Positions 23,595 to 31,541 of a DNA stretch of 64,000 nucleotides are shown here, piece by piece. Source of the DNA: VRUE01 sp036379955 (lineage in GTDB: Bacteria > Actinomycetota > Thermoleophilia > Solirubrobacterales > 70-9); contig DASVFR010000015.1 of NCBI GenBank assembly GCA_036379955.1, forward strand, positions 1 through 64,000, in the 5' to 3' direction. The translations under genes were made by a program, and so were the position numbers. Numbering within the stretch: position 1 is the first letter of the stretch; every line of letters starts with the position of its first letter. Below the pieces are notes generated by a model that was not told the origin of the DNA, did no database searches, and saw nothing but the letters and a program-made list of their open reading frames with translations.

Positions 23595-24506
23595 ATGAAG
23601 GTGCGGGTCGAGCCCAAGCCGCTGCACGAGCCGCTGGCCGGCGGGACGCCTGGAGCGACTGTCTCGGTCGAGCCGATGGTCGCCGGCACCGTCACCTGGC
23701 CGCGGACGATGATGGAGCGACCCGGCGGCCGCTTCGAGACGCTGAAGCTGCTGCGCGCCCTGCTCAGCGGCAACCCGGCGGCGACCGTGCCGATCCCCTC
23801 CTTCCTGATCCGCCACCCGAGCGCCGGCACGATCCTCGTCGACACCGGCCTGCACCCCTCGATCGCGACCGACGGCAAGGAGAACTTCGGCGGCCTCGGC
23901 GCCCGCTTCGGCAACCCGGCCCTAGAGCAGGGGGAAGACGTCCCCGCTCAGCTGCGCGAGCGCGGCCTCGACCCGGCCGAGATCCCGATCGTCGTCATGA
24001 CCCACCTGCACATCGACCACAGCTCGGCGATCTCGGAGTTCTCCAGCTCGACCTTCGTCGTCAGCGAGGTCGAGTGGCACGCAGCGGCGACCGGGGCGCG
24101 GCCGCTGCTCAACGGCTACCGCCGGCCCCACTTCGAATACGCCTTCGACTACCGCACCGTCGACTTCGACCGCGGTGGGATCGACTCCTACGCGACCTTC
24201 GGCCGCACCTTCGACCTCTTCGGCGACGGCTCGATCCGGCTCGCCTTCACCCCAGGCCACAGCGCCGGCCACATCTCGGTGATCGCCCGCCTCGCCGAGC
24301 GCGACTTCGTGATCGGCGGCGACGCGACCTACACCGCGGCGCAGCTCGAGGGCGACGTGCCGCTGCCGCCCCGCCCTTTCGACGCCCATAACTTCCGCCG
24401 CTCGTTGCAGGAGCTGAAGCTGTTCAAGCGTGAGTACCCGGACGCGATCGTCACTCCCGGGCACGACCCGGAGTTCTACGCCGGGCTCAGCGCCCGTTAC
24501 GAGTAG
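23595..24506 (+). CDS. Metallo-beta-lactamase-fold hydrolase (lactonase-like)
   Basis: 303 residues. TILVDTGLHP, the zinc motif THLHIDHSS, FTPGHSAGHISV and VIGGDATYT give the full MBL-fold ligand set, in the arrangement of N-acyl-homoserine lactonases and related esterases. Whether it cleaves quorum signals cannot be told. It is divergent from the enoyl-CoA-reductase-like gene and overlaps the next, opposing gene by 20 bases at the 3' end. Confidence 0.85.
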   Translation: MKVRVEPKPLHEPLAGGTPGATVSVEPMVAGTVTWPRTMMERPGGRFETLKLLRALLSGNPAATVPIPSFLIRHPSAGTILVDTGLHPSIATDGKENFGGLGARFGNPALEQGEDVPAQLRERGLDPAEIPIVVMTHLHIDHSSAISEFSSSTFVVSEVEWHAAATGARPLLNGYRRPHFEYAFDYRTVDFDRGGIDSYATFGRTFDLFGDGSIRLAFTPGHSAGHISVIARLAERDFVIGGDATYTAAQLEGDVPLPPRPFDAHNFRRSLQELKLFKREYPDAIVTPGHDPEFYAGLSARYE

Positions 24507-25194
24507 CGAGCCCGGCGTACATCTCGCGCACCGGGGAGAAAATCTGCTCGGCGACCTCGAGCTGACGCTCGCGGCTCGGCTCCTCCTCGGCCGGGAAGCT
24601 GAGCGGCTCGCCGAACTGGACGGTCACCTTGGGGAAGCGCAGCCGTTTCCAGCGCCGCACCTTGGCCGAGCCGTGGATCGCCACCGGGACCACGCGGGCG
24701 CCGGATTCGAGCGCGATCCGGCCGATCCCCGGCTTGACCTCCCCCAGCTCACCGGTCCGGGAACGACCTCCCTCCGCGTACATGAGCAGCATTTCCCCCC
24801 GCTCGAGGATCGTGAAGGCGGTCTTGAAGGCCTCCTCGTCGTGATGGCCGCGACGGACCGGAAAGACGCCGCCATGCGAGTAGACGTAGGTAAGGACGGG
24901 CGTGCCGAACATCTGCGACTTCGCCATGAAGCGGATTTGGCGGCGCAGGTAGAGCCCGGTGAAGAAGTGGTCCATCTGGCTGAAGTGGTTCGGGGCAAGG
25001 ATCAACGCCCCCGACTTAGGCACGTTCTTGACCCCGATCGCCCGGGTCCGGTAGAGCAGCAGGGTCGGCAGCGTGACGAGCGCGCGGACGAACGGGTAGG
25101 TCCAACCGACGCCCTTGCGCGCCCGCGCGTGGAACCGGTCGAAGTACTCGGCGGGACGTTCGTCCTTGTAGACCTGTGGCTTCATGTCCGACAT
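24487..25194 (-). CDS. 1-acyl-sn-glycerol-3-phosphate acyltransferase (PlsC-like)
   Basis: 235 residues. NHFSQMD is the catalytic H-x4-D box, GGVFPVRRG the second block and YAEGGRSRTGEL the phosphate-binding block (EGGRS for the usual EGTRS), then PVAIHG. It would make phosphatidic acid at the membrane. It lies 54 bases downstream of the glycerol kinase stop on the same strand, which fits glycerolipid synthesis from glycerol 3-phosphate. Confidence 0.9.
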   Translation of the reverse strand: MSDMKPQVYKDERPAEYFDRFHARARKGVGWTYPFVRALVTLPTLLLYRTRAIGVKNVPKSGALILAPNHFSQMDHFFTGLYLRRQIRFMAKSQMFGTPVLTYVYSHGGVFPVRRGHHDEEAFKTAFTILERGEMLLMYAEGGRSRTGELGEVKPGIGRIALESGARVVPVAIHGSAKVRRWKRLRFPKVTVQFGEPLSFPAEEEPSRERQLEVAEQIFSPVREMYAGLATRNGR

Positions 25195-25248
25195 AAGCGC
25201 GCGGCCTCCCCGGCCGTCGCTACGCGATAACCCCGTACGAGGGGACGG

Positions 25249-26787
25249 TTACTCGGCGGATTCCGAGTCGCCTCCAGGCGCGGCCCAGCCCTTGGCTCGC
25301 TCGACCGCCCGGCGCCACCCGGCCAGCAGCGACTCGCGCTCGTCGGCTGGCATCGCCGGCGCGTAGCGAGCTGACTCGCGCCACATATTCCCCACCTGCT
25401 CGGGCGTCCAGCGCCCGACCCCAATCCCGGCCAGGTACGCAGCGCCCAGCGCGGTCGTCTCGGCCACCTCCGGAACGACGACCTCCGCGCCGAGCACGTC
25501 GGCCTGGAACTGCATCAGCCAGCGGTTGCCGACGGCGCCGCCGTCAGCCTTTAGGGCCGAAAGGCGCTCGCCCGCGGCGGCCTCCTGGGCGCGAACTGCA
25601 TCGACCGTCTGGTAGGCGATCGCCTCCAGCGCGGCGCGGGCGAGGTGGGCACGAGCACTGCCGCGGGTGAGGCCGACGATCGTCCCCCGCGCGTAGGGGT
25701 CCCAGTGCGGCGAGCCGAGCCCGGTCAGCGCCGGCACGAAATAGACCCCGTCGTTGGACTCGAGCGAGGCTGCGAGCGCCTCGCTCTCCCCCGCCCCCTC
25801 GATCAGGCCGAGCCCGTCCCGTAGCCACTGCACCGCTGCCCCGGTGACAAAGATCGACGCCTCCAGCGCGTAATCCACCGCCAACCCCTTGGCCGACGGG
25901 CCGATAACCGCTGACATAGAGCGCTTTTCGGCCCGTCGGCCCCGAAGGTTGGGGGTGGCGGCGATTGTCGTGAGCAGGCCCGAGGTTGGCGGCGGCGGCT
26001 CGGGGCCGACGTTGAGGAGGACGAAGCTGCCGGTGCCGTAGGTGTTCTTCGCGGTGCCGGGCTCGAGGCATGCCTGGCCGAAGAGCGCTGCCTGCTGGTC
26101 GCCGGCGACCCCGGCCACCGGCACTTCGCCGCCGAACTCGGCAGTCGTCCCGTAGACGTGCGCCGAGGGCAGCGGCTCGGGTAGCCGCGACGGATCCACC
26201 CCGAACAACGCGCAGAGCCCCTCGTCCCAGGCGAGCCGCTCGATGTCGAACAGCAGCGTGCGCGAGGCGTTCGTGTAATCGGTCGCGTGACGGCCGGTGA
26301 GCTTGAACAGCAGCCAGGAGTCGATCGTGCCGAAGACGGCGCTCTCCCCCAGGTCGACGTTGCGCAGCAGCCACTCGATCTTGGTGCCCGAGAAATAGGG
26401 GTCGAGGACGAGCCCGGTCCGCTCGCGAACCAGCGGCTCGTGGCCGGCGGCGCGCAACGTCGCGCAACGCTCCGCCGTGCGCCGGTCCTGCCAGACGAGT
26501 GCCCGGTGCAGCGGCTCGCCGCTGGCCGGGTCCCAGGCGACCACCGTCTCGCGCTGGTTCGCGATCCCGATCGCGTCGAGCTCAGCGCCCTCGATCCCAG
26601 CGGCGGCGATCGCCTCGGCCGCGACCCGCCGCGTCACCCCCCAGATCTCGTTCGCGTCGTGCTCGACCCAGCCCGGCCGCGGGAAATGCTGCTCGAATTC
26701 CGAGTAGGCCCGCCCGGCAATCCTTCCCTCTTCGTCGAAGACCAGGCAAGTGGTGCCGGTGGTCCCCTGGTCGATCGCGAGGATCAG
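25249..26787 (-). CDS. glpK: Glycerol kinase with an in-frame palindromic-element insertion
   Basis: 512 residues. The N-terminal phosphate loop LAIDQGTTGTT and EFEQHFPRPGWVEHDANEIW lie upstream of the first ATG/GTG/TTG, so the start is almost certainly the CTG that overlaps the TetR stop as CTGA (26784-26787). IANQRETVVAWD, WQDRRT, YTNASRTLLFDI and GDQQAALFGQ, then YALEASIFVTGAAVQWLRDG, are all present. Residues 283-299 (GRRAEKRSMSAVIGPSA) are exactly encoded by the palindrome at 25891-25941, just before that conserved YALEASIF block; family members lack such a segment here. It forms an operon with tetR. Confidence 0.92.
   Translation of the reverse strand: MILAIDQGTTGTTCLVFDEEGRIAGRAYSEFEQHFPRPGWVEHDANEIWGVTRRVAAEAIAAAGIEGAELDAIGIANQRETVVAWDPASGEPLHRALVWQDRRTAERCATLRAAGHEPLVRERTGLVLDPYFSGTKIEWLLRNVDLGESAVFGTIDSWLLFKLTGRHATDYTNASRTLLFDIERLAWDEGLCALFGVDPSRLPEPLPSAHVYGTTAEFGGEVPVAGVAGDQQAALFGQACLEPGTAKNTYGTGSFVLLNVGPEPPPPTSGLLTTIAATPNLRGRRAEKRSMSAVIGPSAKGLAVDYALEASIFVTGAAVQWLRDGLGLIEGAGESEALAASLESNDGVYFVPALTGLGSPHWDPYARGTIVGLTRGSARAHLARAALEAIAYQTVDAVRAQEAAAGERLSALKADGGAVGNRWLMQFQADVLGAEVVVPEVAETTALGAAYLAGIGVGRWTPEQVGNMWRESARYAPAMPADERESLLAGWRRAVERAKGWAAPGGDSESAE
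25891..25941. repeat. Nested palindromic element, subfamily 1, inside glpK
   Basis: A perfect 13-bp stem GGCCGACGGGCCG (25891-25903) pairs with 25929-25941 around a 25-base core from ATAACCG to GCGCTTTT. The core differs from the intergenic copy at 271-295 at only five positions. It is 51 bases, exactly 17 codons in phase with the glycerol kinase frame, so the gene stays open. Confidence 0.9.
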
Positions 26788-27353
26788 CGCTCGGCCCCGC
26801 GCACGATCGTCAGCAGCGCCTCGGCGATGCCGGACGCATCGGCGCCCGTGCCGAGCCGCCGCAGCCCCATCCCATACATCGTCGCGACGACCGTGCGGGC
26901 GTGGCGCTCGGGATCGGGCACGCCGAGCATCTCCAGCGCCGCCGCGGCGGCGCCCTCGTAGGCCTCGAAGCAGCGCCGCGAGGCTTCGCGCAACTCGGGG
27001 TCGCGCGCCGCCTGCAGGTGCAGCTCGATCTCGGCCAGCTGCTGGACCCGGTCGCCAGACTCCTGCACGACCCGTTCGACCTCGGCCGCAACCTGCTCGA
27101 CGCTCGGGTCGCGCCCCCGCAGCTCGGCAGCGATCGCCTCCTGGCGCTCCACCTCCTCGCCGACGAAGAGCAGCAGGCTCTCGCGCAGCAGGTCGACCTG
27201 ACTGGGGAAGTGGTAGGTGAGCGAGCCAAGCGAGACCTCAGCGGCGCCGGCGACGCGCCGATTGGTCACGGCCGAGACCCCCTCGCTGGCGATCAGCTCG
27301 ACCGTGCTGCGGAGGATCCGCTCGCGGGTGTCGGGGGGAGCGGCGGTGGGCAC
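26784..27353 (-). CDS. TetR-family transcriptional regulator
   Basis: 189 residues. TRERILRSTVELIASEGVSA then VTNRRVAGAAEVSLGSLTYH form the N-terminal helix-turn-helix; the rest is the helical ligand-binding domain. It is upstream of and coupled to glpK and divergent from the amidase gene, with a perfect 16-bp palindrome between them as its likely operator. The ligand is unknown. Confidence 0.92.
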   Translation of the reverse strand: MPTAAPPDTRERILRSTVELIASEGVSAVTNRRVAGAAEVSLGSLTYHFPSQVDLLRESLLLFVGEEVERQEAIAAELRGRDPSVEQVAAEVERVVQESGDRVQQLAEIELHLQAARDPELREASRRCFEAYEGAAAAALEMLGVPDPERHARTVVATMYGMGLRRLGTGADASGIAEALLTIVRGAER

Positions 27354-27382
27354 GAAGCGCCAGCCTACCCTCTTCGCCTATC

Positions 27383-27398
27383 GTTCGTTCGAACGAAC
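27383..27398. promoter_or_regulatory. Probable TetR operator
   Basis: GTTCGTTCGAACGAAC is a perfect 16-bp palindrome in the 68-base gap between the divergent tetR and amidase starts. Size and position are typical of an autoregulatory TetR-family site that would control both directions. Binding is inferred. Confidence 0.75.
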
Positions 27399-27421
27399 AG
27401 TAAGATCGGGAGGGGCGCGAG

Positions 27422-28909
27422 ATGGAGAGCGGCACGCAGACACGGGATGAAGGCACGAAGACCGGCGCCGTTCCGGGAGTTGACCCCCCTATAGGGGGTG
27501 AAAAAGACGGAACGGCGCGAGCGGCGGGTCTCACCGAGCAGGCACGAGCGCTGCGCGAGGGCGAGGTCAGCTCGCGCGAGCTGGTCGAGGAGGCGCTGGC
27601 GAAGGCCGAGGCGACCCAGGCGACCCTCAACGCCTTTCGGGTGATCTGCGCGGAGCAGGCGCTGGTTGCGGCCGAGGACGCGGACCGCCGCCTCGGCGAA
27701 GGCGAGGAAGCGCCGCTACTCGGCGTGCCGATCGCGATCAAGGACGACGTCGACCTCGACGGGCACACCACCCCGTTCGGGTGTGGCGGCGGCCGGGCGG
27801 CCACGCGCGACGCCGAGGCGGTACGACGACTGCGCGAGGCGGGGGCGATCCCAATCGGCAAGACGCACGCGCCGGAGGTCGGTCAGTGGCACTTCACCGA
27901 GACGCCGCTGCACGGCGCCACCCGCAACCCCTGGAACACCGACCACACTCCGGGCGGCTCCAGCGGCGGATCTGCGGCCGCCGTCGCAGCCGGCGTCGTC
28001 CCGGCGGCGCTCGGCTCGGACGGCGCCGGCTCGATCCGCATCCCGGCAGCGTGGACCGGGCTGGTCGGGATCAAGCCACAGCGCGGTCGCGTCTCGACCT
28101 GGCCCGACGCCGAGGCCTTCAACGGGCTCAGCTGCTACGGCCCGCTGGCGCGCAACGCTGCCGACGCCGCCCTGATGCTCGACGCCGCCAGCGGCAACGT
28201 CCCGGCCGACCTGCACAAGCCGGCGCCGCCGCGCGAGCCCTTCGTCTCCGCTACGGCACGCGAACCGGACCGGCTGCGGATCGCCGTCTCCTTCGCGACC
28301 CCGCTCGGGCTCGCGAACAAGCTCGACCCCGAGCACCGGGCCGCGATCGAGTCTTTCGCCGAGAGGCTCGCCGGGCTCGGCCACGAGATCGTCCGGGCCG
28401 ACCCCGATTACGGGATGGTCGGGCCGGCGATCGTCCCGCGCGGGATGGCCGGAGTCGAGCAATGGCTTGACGCGCACGGCGAGGAACGCGATGCGCTCGA
28501 GGCGCGCACCCGCACTCACGCCCGCTTCGGCCGCGCCCTCGCCGGGCTGCCACTGCGCCTCTCGCGCGCCGCCGAGCCCGCCCTGCGCCGCCGGGTCGGC
28601 CGCGTCTTCGAGCGTTGCGACGTCGTCCTCACGCCGGTGACGGCGAAGCCACCACCGCGGATCGGCGCCCTGCACGGGCGCGGCTACTGGGCGACCAGCA
28701 CGACCGCGAGCGCCACCTGCCCTTACGCCTTCGCCTGGAACGTGGTCGGCTGGCCGGGGATGAGCGTCCCCGCAGGGTTCACTTCGAGCGGCCTGCCGAT
28801 CGGCGCCCAGCTGCTCGGCCGCGAAGGCGACGAGGCGACGCTGCTCTCGCTCGCCGCCCAGGTCGAGCGCGCCGAGGGCGGCTGGCCGCTGCCGAGCGGC
28901 GCGCTCTAG
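27422..28909 (+). CDS. Amidase (amidase-signature family)
   Basis: 495 residues. The Ser-Ser-Lys catalytic core is visible: VPIAIKDDVD supplies the lysine and TPGGSSGGSAAAVAAG with GSDGAGSIRIPA the serines. The C-terminal FAWNVVGWPGMSVPAGFTS is the family substrate-pocket block. Conserved sequence begins near residue 37 (LTEQARALREGEVSSRELVE); the first ~35 residues are extra and are largely coded by the palindrome at 27465-27518. GGGAGGGGCGCGAG precedes the ATG. It is divergent from and probably controlled by the TetR gene. Substrate unknown. Confidence 0.9.
   Translation: MESGTQTRDEGTKTGAVPGVDPPIGGEKDGTARAAGLTEQARALREGEVSSRELVEEALAKAEATQATLNAFRVICAEQALVAAEDADRRLGEGEEAPLLGVPIAIKDDVDLDGHTTPFGCGGGRAATRDAEAVRRLREAGAIPIGKTHAPEVGQWHFTETPLHGATRNPWNTDHTPGGSSGGSAAAVAAGVVPAALGSDGAGSIRIPAAWTGLVGIKPQRGRVSTWPDAEAFNGLSCYGPLARNAADAALMLDAASGNVPADLHKPAPPREPFVSATAREPDRLRIAVSFATPLGLANKLDPEHRAAIESFAERLAGLGHEIVRADPDYGMVGPAIVPRGMAGVEQWLDAHGEERDALEARTRTHARFGRALAGLPLRLSRAAEPALRRRVGRVFERCDVVLTPVTAKPPPRIGALHGRGYWATSTTASATCPYAFAWNVVGWPGMSVPAGFTSSGLPIGAQLLGREGDEATLLSLAAQVERAEGGWPLPSGAL
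27465..27518. repeat. Nested palindromic element in the amidase 5' coding region
   Basis: An 11-bp outer stem GCGCCGTTCCG (27465-27475) pairs with 27508-27518 and a second, concentric stem CCCCCTATAGGGGG (27485-27498) sits at the same centre. The core starts GTTGACC and ends GGTGAAAAA, resembling the TTGACC...GGTCAA of the perfect palindrome at 4941. It lies in frame within the first 33 codons of the amidase gene. Confidence 0.7.
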
Positions 28910-29688
28910 CCGCCGGCCACCTGGCAGCTGCGGGTGAGCGTGCTGGCGAGCTTGCGGCCGTCCTCGAACGCCATCGCCGCGCGGGCGAACGGGAAGACGG
29001 CACCGGGGAACCCGGCCGGCGCCGCGCAGGCCGCGCTCAGGTAGCTGTGCGCCCGCCCCCCGTAGTGGAACACCCGAAACAGGTTGAGGCTGATCTGCTT
29101 CAGATAGCCGTAACGGTTGATCGACGGGGGCAGGGAAGCGGTCAGAATCGTGCCGAACGTGCCCTGACGGTGACGGATGCGAAAAAAGAAGATCCGGGTT
29201 GTCGGAACCGGAGTCGCGCCGTAAACGTGGGCGAGGATCGCCGGGTGCCCTTCGCTGACCGAGTTGAAGGCGACGATGCGACCCCGCGACGGGAACGACG
29301 CCTGTTCTGGGAACGCGGTGCCGGCGACGTAGCTACCTTCGCCAACGAGGGCGGCACGGCAGGCGTGCAGCGCACCGTGGCTGCTCGTGGCCTCGACCTG
29401 CGATTGGCGGCAGATGGGCAACCCCTGCGTGTCGATCTGGCCGCCGCGGTTGATCTCGATGGAGATCCACCTCAGTGCCGGCGGCGTGCTTCCGGAGAGC
29501 GTTTTCACCGTCCCCTTGACTCGAACGGCAATCGGCGCCAGGCGGTCGCGCGGCAGGGCGGTCGGAGCGATTCCGCCGCTGAACCTGACGAAGAGATCGC
29601 CGCGCTCGACCAGCTCCGCCTGCGACAGTGGGGCCACAGCCAGCAAGACGAGCGCTAGGCAGGCGGCAAGGGCGGCAACTCGCTTCAC
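28906..29688 (-). CDS. Secreted protein of unknown function
   Basis: About 260 residues from the GTG at 29688 (an in-frame GTG at 29718 adds ten). The first ~28 residues are a signal peptide (VKRVAALAACLALVLLAVAP ending SQA). The mature part, starting ELVERGDLFVRFSGGIAPTA, is beta-rich with several cysteines and has no motif I recognise; similar secreted proteins recur in Thermoleophilia genomes. The stop overlaps the amidase stop by 4 bases tail to tail. Confidence 0.7.
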   Translation of the reverse strand: MKRVAALAACLALVLLAVAPLSQAELVERGDLFVRFSGGIAPTALPRDRLAPIAVRVKGTVKTLSGSTPPALRWISIEINRGGQIDTQGLPICRQSQVEATSSHGALHACRAALVGEGSYVAGTAFPEQASFPSRGRIVAFNSVSEGHPAILAHVYGATPVPTTRIFFFRIRHRQGTFGTILTASLPPSINRYGYLKQISLNLFRVFHYGGRAHSYLSAACAAPAGFPGAVFPFARAAMAFEDGRKLASTLTRSCQVAGG

Positions 29689-29731
29689 GAACGGGGGCTT
29701 GCCGCCGAAACGACTCACATTGATCAGTATT

Positions 29732-30433
29732 TCAGCCGGGATCGACCCGCCGGGCCCGGTACGCACGCACGAAGTCGCGCAGCTGGCGAGCGCGGTGGGT
29801 GAAGCCGGCAAGGTCGCGACCGGTGGCGCGGTGGGAGAGGTCGAGCTCGTACTCGCGCACCCGATAGCCCGCGCGGACGGCATCTACGGTCATCCCGATC
29901 TCCATCCCATAGCCGCGCGCGAAGGGCAGCGTCGCGCGCAGGACTTCGGCGCGCATCGCGCGCTGGCCGGAGATTGGGGCCTCGGCCTCGAAGCCGCAGA
30001 GACGGCGGATCGCCCAGCGGGCGAAGCCGAGCGCGACGCCAAAGCCGCCGCCGACGCGGCGGCCGAAGGCAGCGACGGCGAGGTCGCACTCGGCGGCGCC
30101 GACGGCCTCGACCAGCCTCACGAGGCCGGTGGCGGAGTTGCCGAGGTCCCCGTCGCAGAGCAGGACGAGCTCCGGGGGCGTCCCATCGCTCAGGGCCGCC
30201 TCGGCCGCCGCGGTCACGTTTCCGCCCTTGCCGTGCGGCCGGCCGCGACTGACCACGCGCGCTCCGGCGGCCATCGCCGCCTCCGCCGTGCCGTCGGTCG
30301 AGGCGTCGTCGGCAACCCAGACCGCGGCCCGCGGAAAGGCGTCGCGCAGCGCCACCACCGTCTCCCCCACCGGGTCCGCCTCGTTGCGAGCGGCGACGAT
30401 CACCGCGAGCGAGTCCGATTCATTCGGCGTCAC
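29732..30433 (-). CDS. Family 2 glycosyltransferase
   Basis: 233 residues from the GTG at 30431-30433; a longer frame has no support. LAVIVAARNEADPVGETVVA begins the GT-A fold, WVADDASTDGTAEAA gives the first acidic motif and LLCDGDLG the DXD-like metal site. GFEAEAPISGQRAMRAEVL follows. It would be a cytoplasmic sugar transferase on a polyprenyl or lipid carrier. It is divergent from the biotin carrier gene across a palindromic element. Confidence 0.85.
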   Translation of the reverse strand: MTPNESDSLAVIVAARNEADPVGETVVALRDAFPRAAVWVADDASTDGTAEAAMAAGARVVSRGRPHGKGGNVTAAAEAALSDGTPPELVLLCDGDLGNSATGLVRLVEAVGAAECDLAVAAFGRRVGGGFGVALGFARWAIRRLCGFEAEAPISGQRAMRAEVLRATLPFARGYGMEIGMTVDAVRAGYRVREYELDLSHRATGRDLAGFTHRARQLRDFVRAYRARRVDPG

Positions 30434-30452
30434 GCCGGCACATTCTGCCTTG

Positions 30453-30493
30453 CGGTGCGCCTTTCCCCCGTCATGAGGGGATAAAGCGCACCG
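30453..30493. repeat. Nested palindromic element, subfamily 2
   Basis: CGGTGCGC (30453-30460) pairs with GCGCACCG (30486-30493) around a 25-base core CTTTCCCC...GGGGATAAA with an inner 4-bp CCCC/GGGG stem at core positions 6-9 and 17-20. It is an inverted relative of the element at 2453-2499, sharing stem and core ends. It lies between the divergent GT2 and biotin carrier genes. Confidence 0.75.
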
Positions 30494-30517
30494 GAGCAAC
30501 GGATATTGTGCCCCGCC

Positions 30518-30730
30518 ATGGCAGAGATCGAGGCGCACATCACAGGGAACGTCTGGAAAATCACCGTGGCCGTCGGCGACGAGGTGGAAGACGGCGACAC
30601 GGTCGTCATCCTCGAGTCGATGAAGATGGAGATCCCGGTGGAGTCCGAAGACGACGGCGTCGTCAAGGAGATCCGCTGCGAGGAGGGCCAGGCGGTCAGC
30701 GAAGGCGACGTCCTCGTCGTCCTGGAGTAG
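30518..30730 (+). CDS. Biotin carboxyl carrier / biotinyl-binding domain protein
   Basis: 70 residues, a free-standing biotin/lipoyl domain. ILESMKMEIPVES carries the biotinylated lysine in the classical E-S-M-K-M motif, and GDEVEDGDTVV and GQAVSEGDVLVVLE complete the flattened barrel. It could serve the acyl-CoA carboxylase beta subunit at 2502-4097, for which no fused carrier is visible (inference). The enoyl-CoA hydratase starts 4 bases downstream. Confidence 0.92.
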   Translation: MAEIEAHITGNVWKITVAVGDEVEDGDTVVILESMKMEIPVESEDDGVVKEIRCEEGQAVSEGDVLVVLE

Positions 30731-30734
30731 TGGC

Positions 30735-31541
30735 GTGGAGGAGCAGCTCGCCGGCGGCAAGCTCCTGCTCGACTTCCCCGCCGAGGCGGTGGCCCGGCTA
30801 CGCATCTCCAACCCCGAGCGGCGCAACGCGCTCGACCACGACATCCTCGACGCGATCGCCGAGACGCTGCCCGGCCTCGACCGTGGGATCGAGACGCGCT
30901 GCGTGGTGCTCACCGGCGCGCCGCCGGTCTTCTCGGCCGGCTACGACCTCGCCGCGGTCGCGACCGAGACCTTCGAACGCGATGCCGAGGCGCTCGTCGC
31001 CCACCCCTTTCACGCCGCGATGGAAGCGCTCGCTCGCCACCCCTGGCCGACCGTCGCCGCGCTCAACGGCCACTGCATCGGCGGCGGGCTGGAGCTGGCG
31101 ATCACCTGCGACCTGCGGATCTGCGCCGCCGGCGCGAAGCTGGGCATGCCGCCGGTCAAGCTCGGCCTCGTCTACGGCCACACGGGCCTGCGCAAGTTCC
31201 TCGACACCGTCGGCCTTGCCCGCACGAAGGAGCTCTTCCTCACCGGGCGCAACTTCGACGCCGAGCGGGCCGAGCGGATCGGGCTCGTTCACGAAGTGGT
31301 CGGGGACGGCGAGCTGGAAGAGGCGGCGGTCGCGCTCGCCGCCGGGATCGCCGCCAACGCCCCGCTCTCGATGCGGGGGAACAAGAGCGCGATCGAGGTT
31401 CTGAACTCCTCGCCGATCCTCAACGAACAGCAGGAGGCGGGCCTGATCGCCCTGCGCGAGTCCTGCTTCACCTCCGAGGACCTGCGCGAGGGAGTTCAGG
31501 CGTTCGGCGAGAAGCGCAAGCCGGTCTGGAAGGGACGATGA
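30735..31541 (+). CDS. Enoyl-CoA hydratase/isomerase family protein
   Basis: 268 residues, GTG start. FSAGYDLAAV and the oxyanion region LNGHCIGGGLELAITCDLRI mark a crotonase. It keeps the first catalytic glutamate (GGGLELA) but has PPVKLG where hydratases have a second glutamate (xPEI). Reaction is therefore uncertain; decarboxylase-like members of the family also vary here. It is in an operon with the biotin carrier and overlaps AlkA as ATGA. Confidence 0.88.
   Translation: MEEQLAGGKLLLDFPAEAVARLRISNPERRNALDHDILDAIAETLPGLDRGIETRCVVLTGAPPVFSAGYDLAAVATETFERDAEALVAHPFHAAMEALARHPWPTVAALNGHCIGGGLELAITCDLRICAAGAKLGMPPVKLGLVYGHTGLRKFLDTVGLARTKELFLTGRNFDAERAERIGLVHEVVGDGELEEAAVALAAGIAANAPLSMRGNKSAIEVLNSSPILNEQQEAGLIALRESCFTSEDLREGVQAFGEKRKPVWKGR

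Noticed and set aside
25214..25248. A further 25-base-spaced stem CCGTC/GACGG after the acyltransferase
   Set aside because: The stem is only 5 bp and the core lacks the CATA centre and inner stem, so chance is likely.
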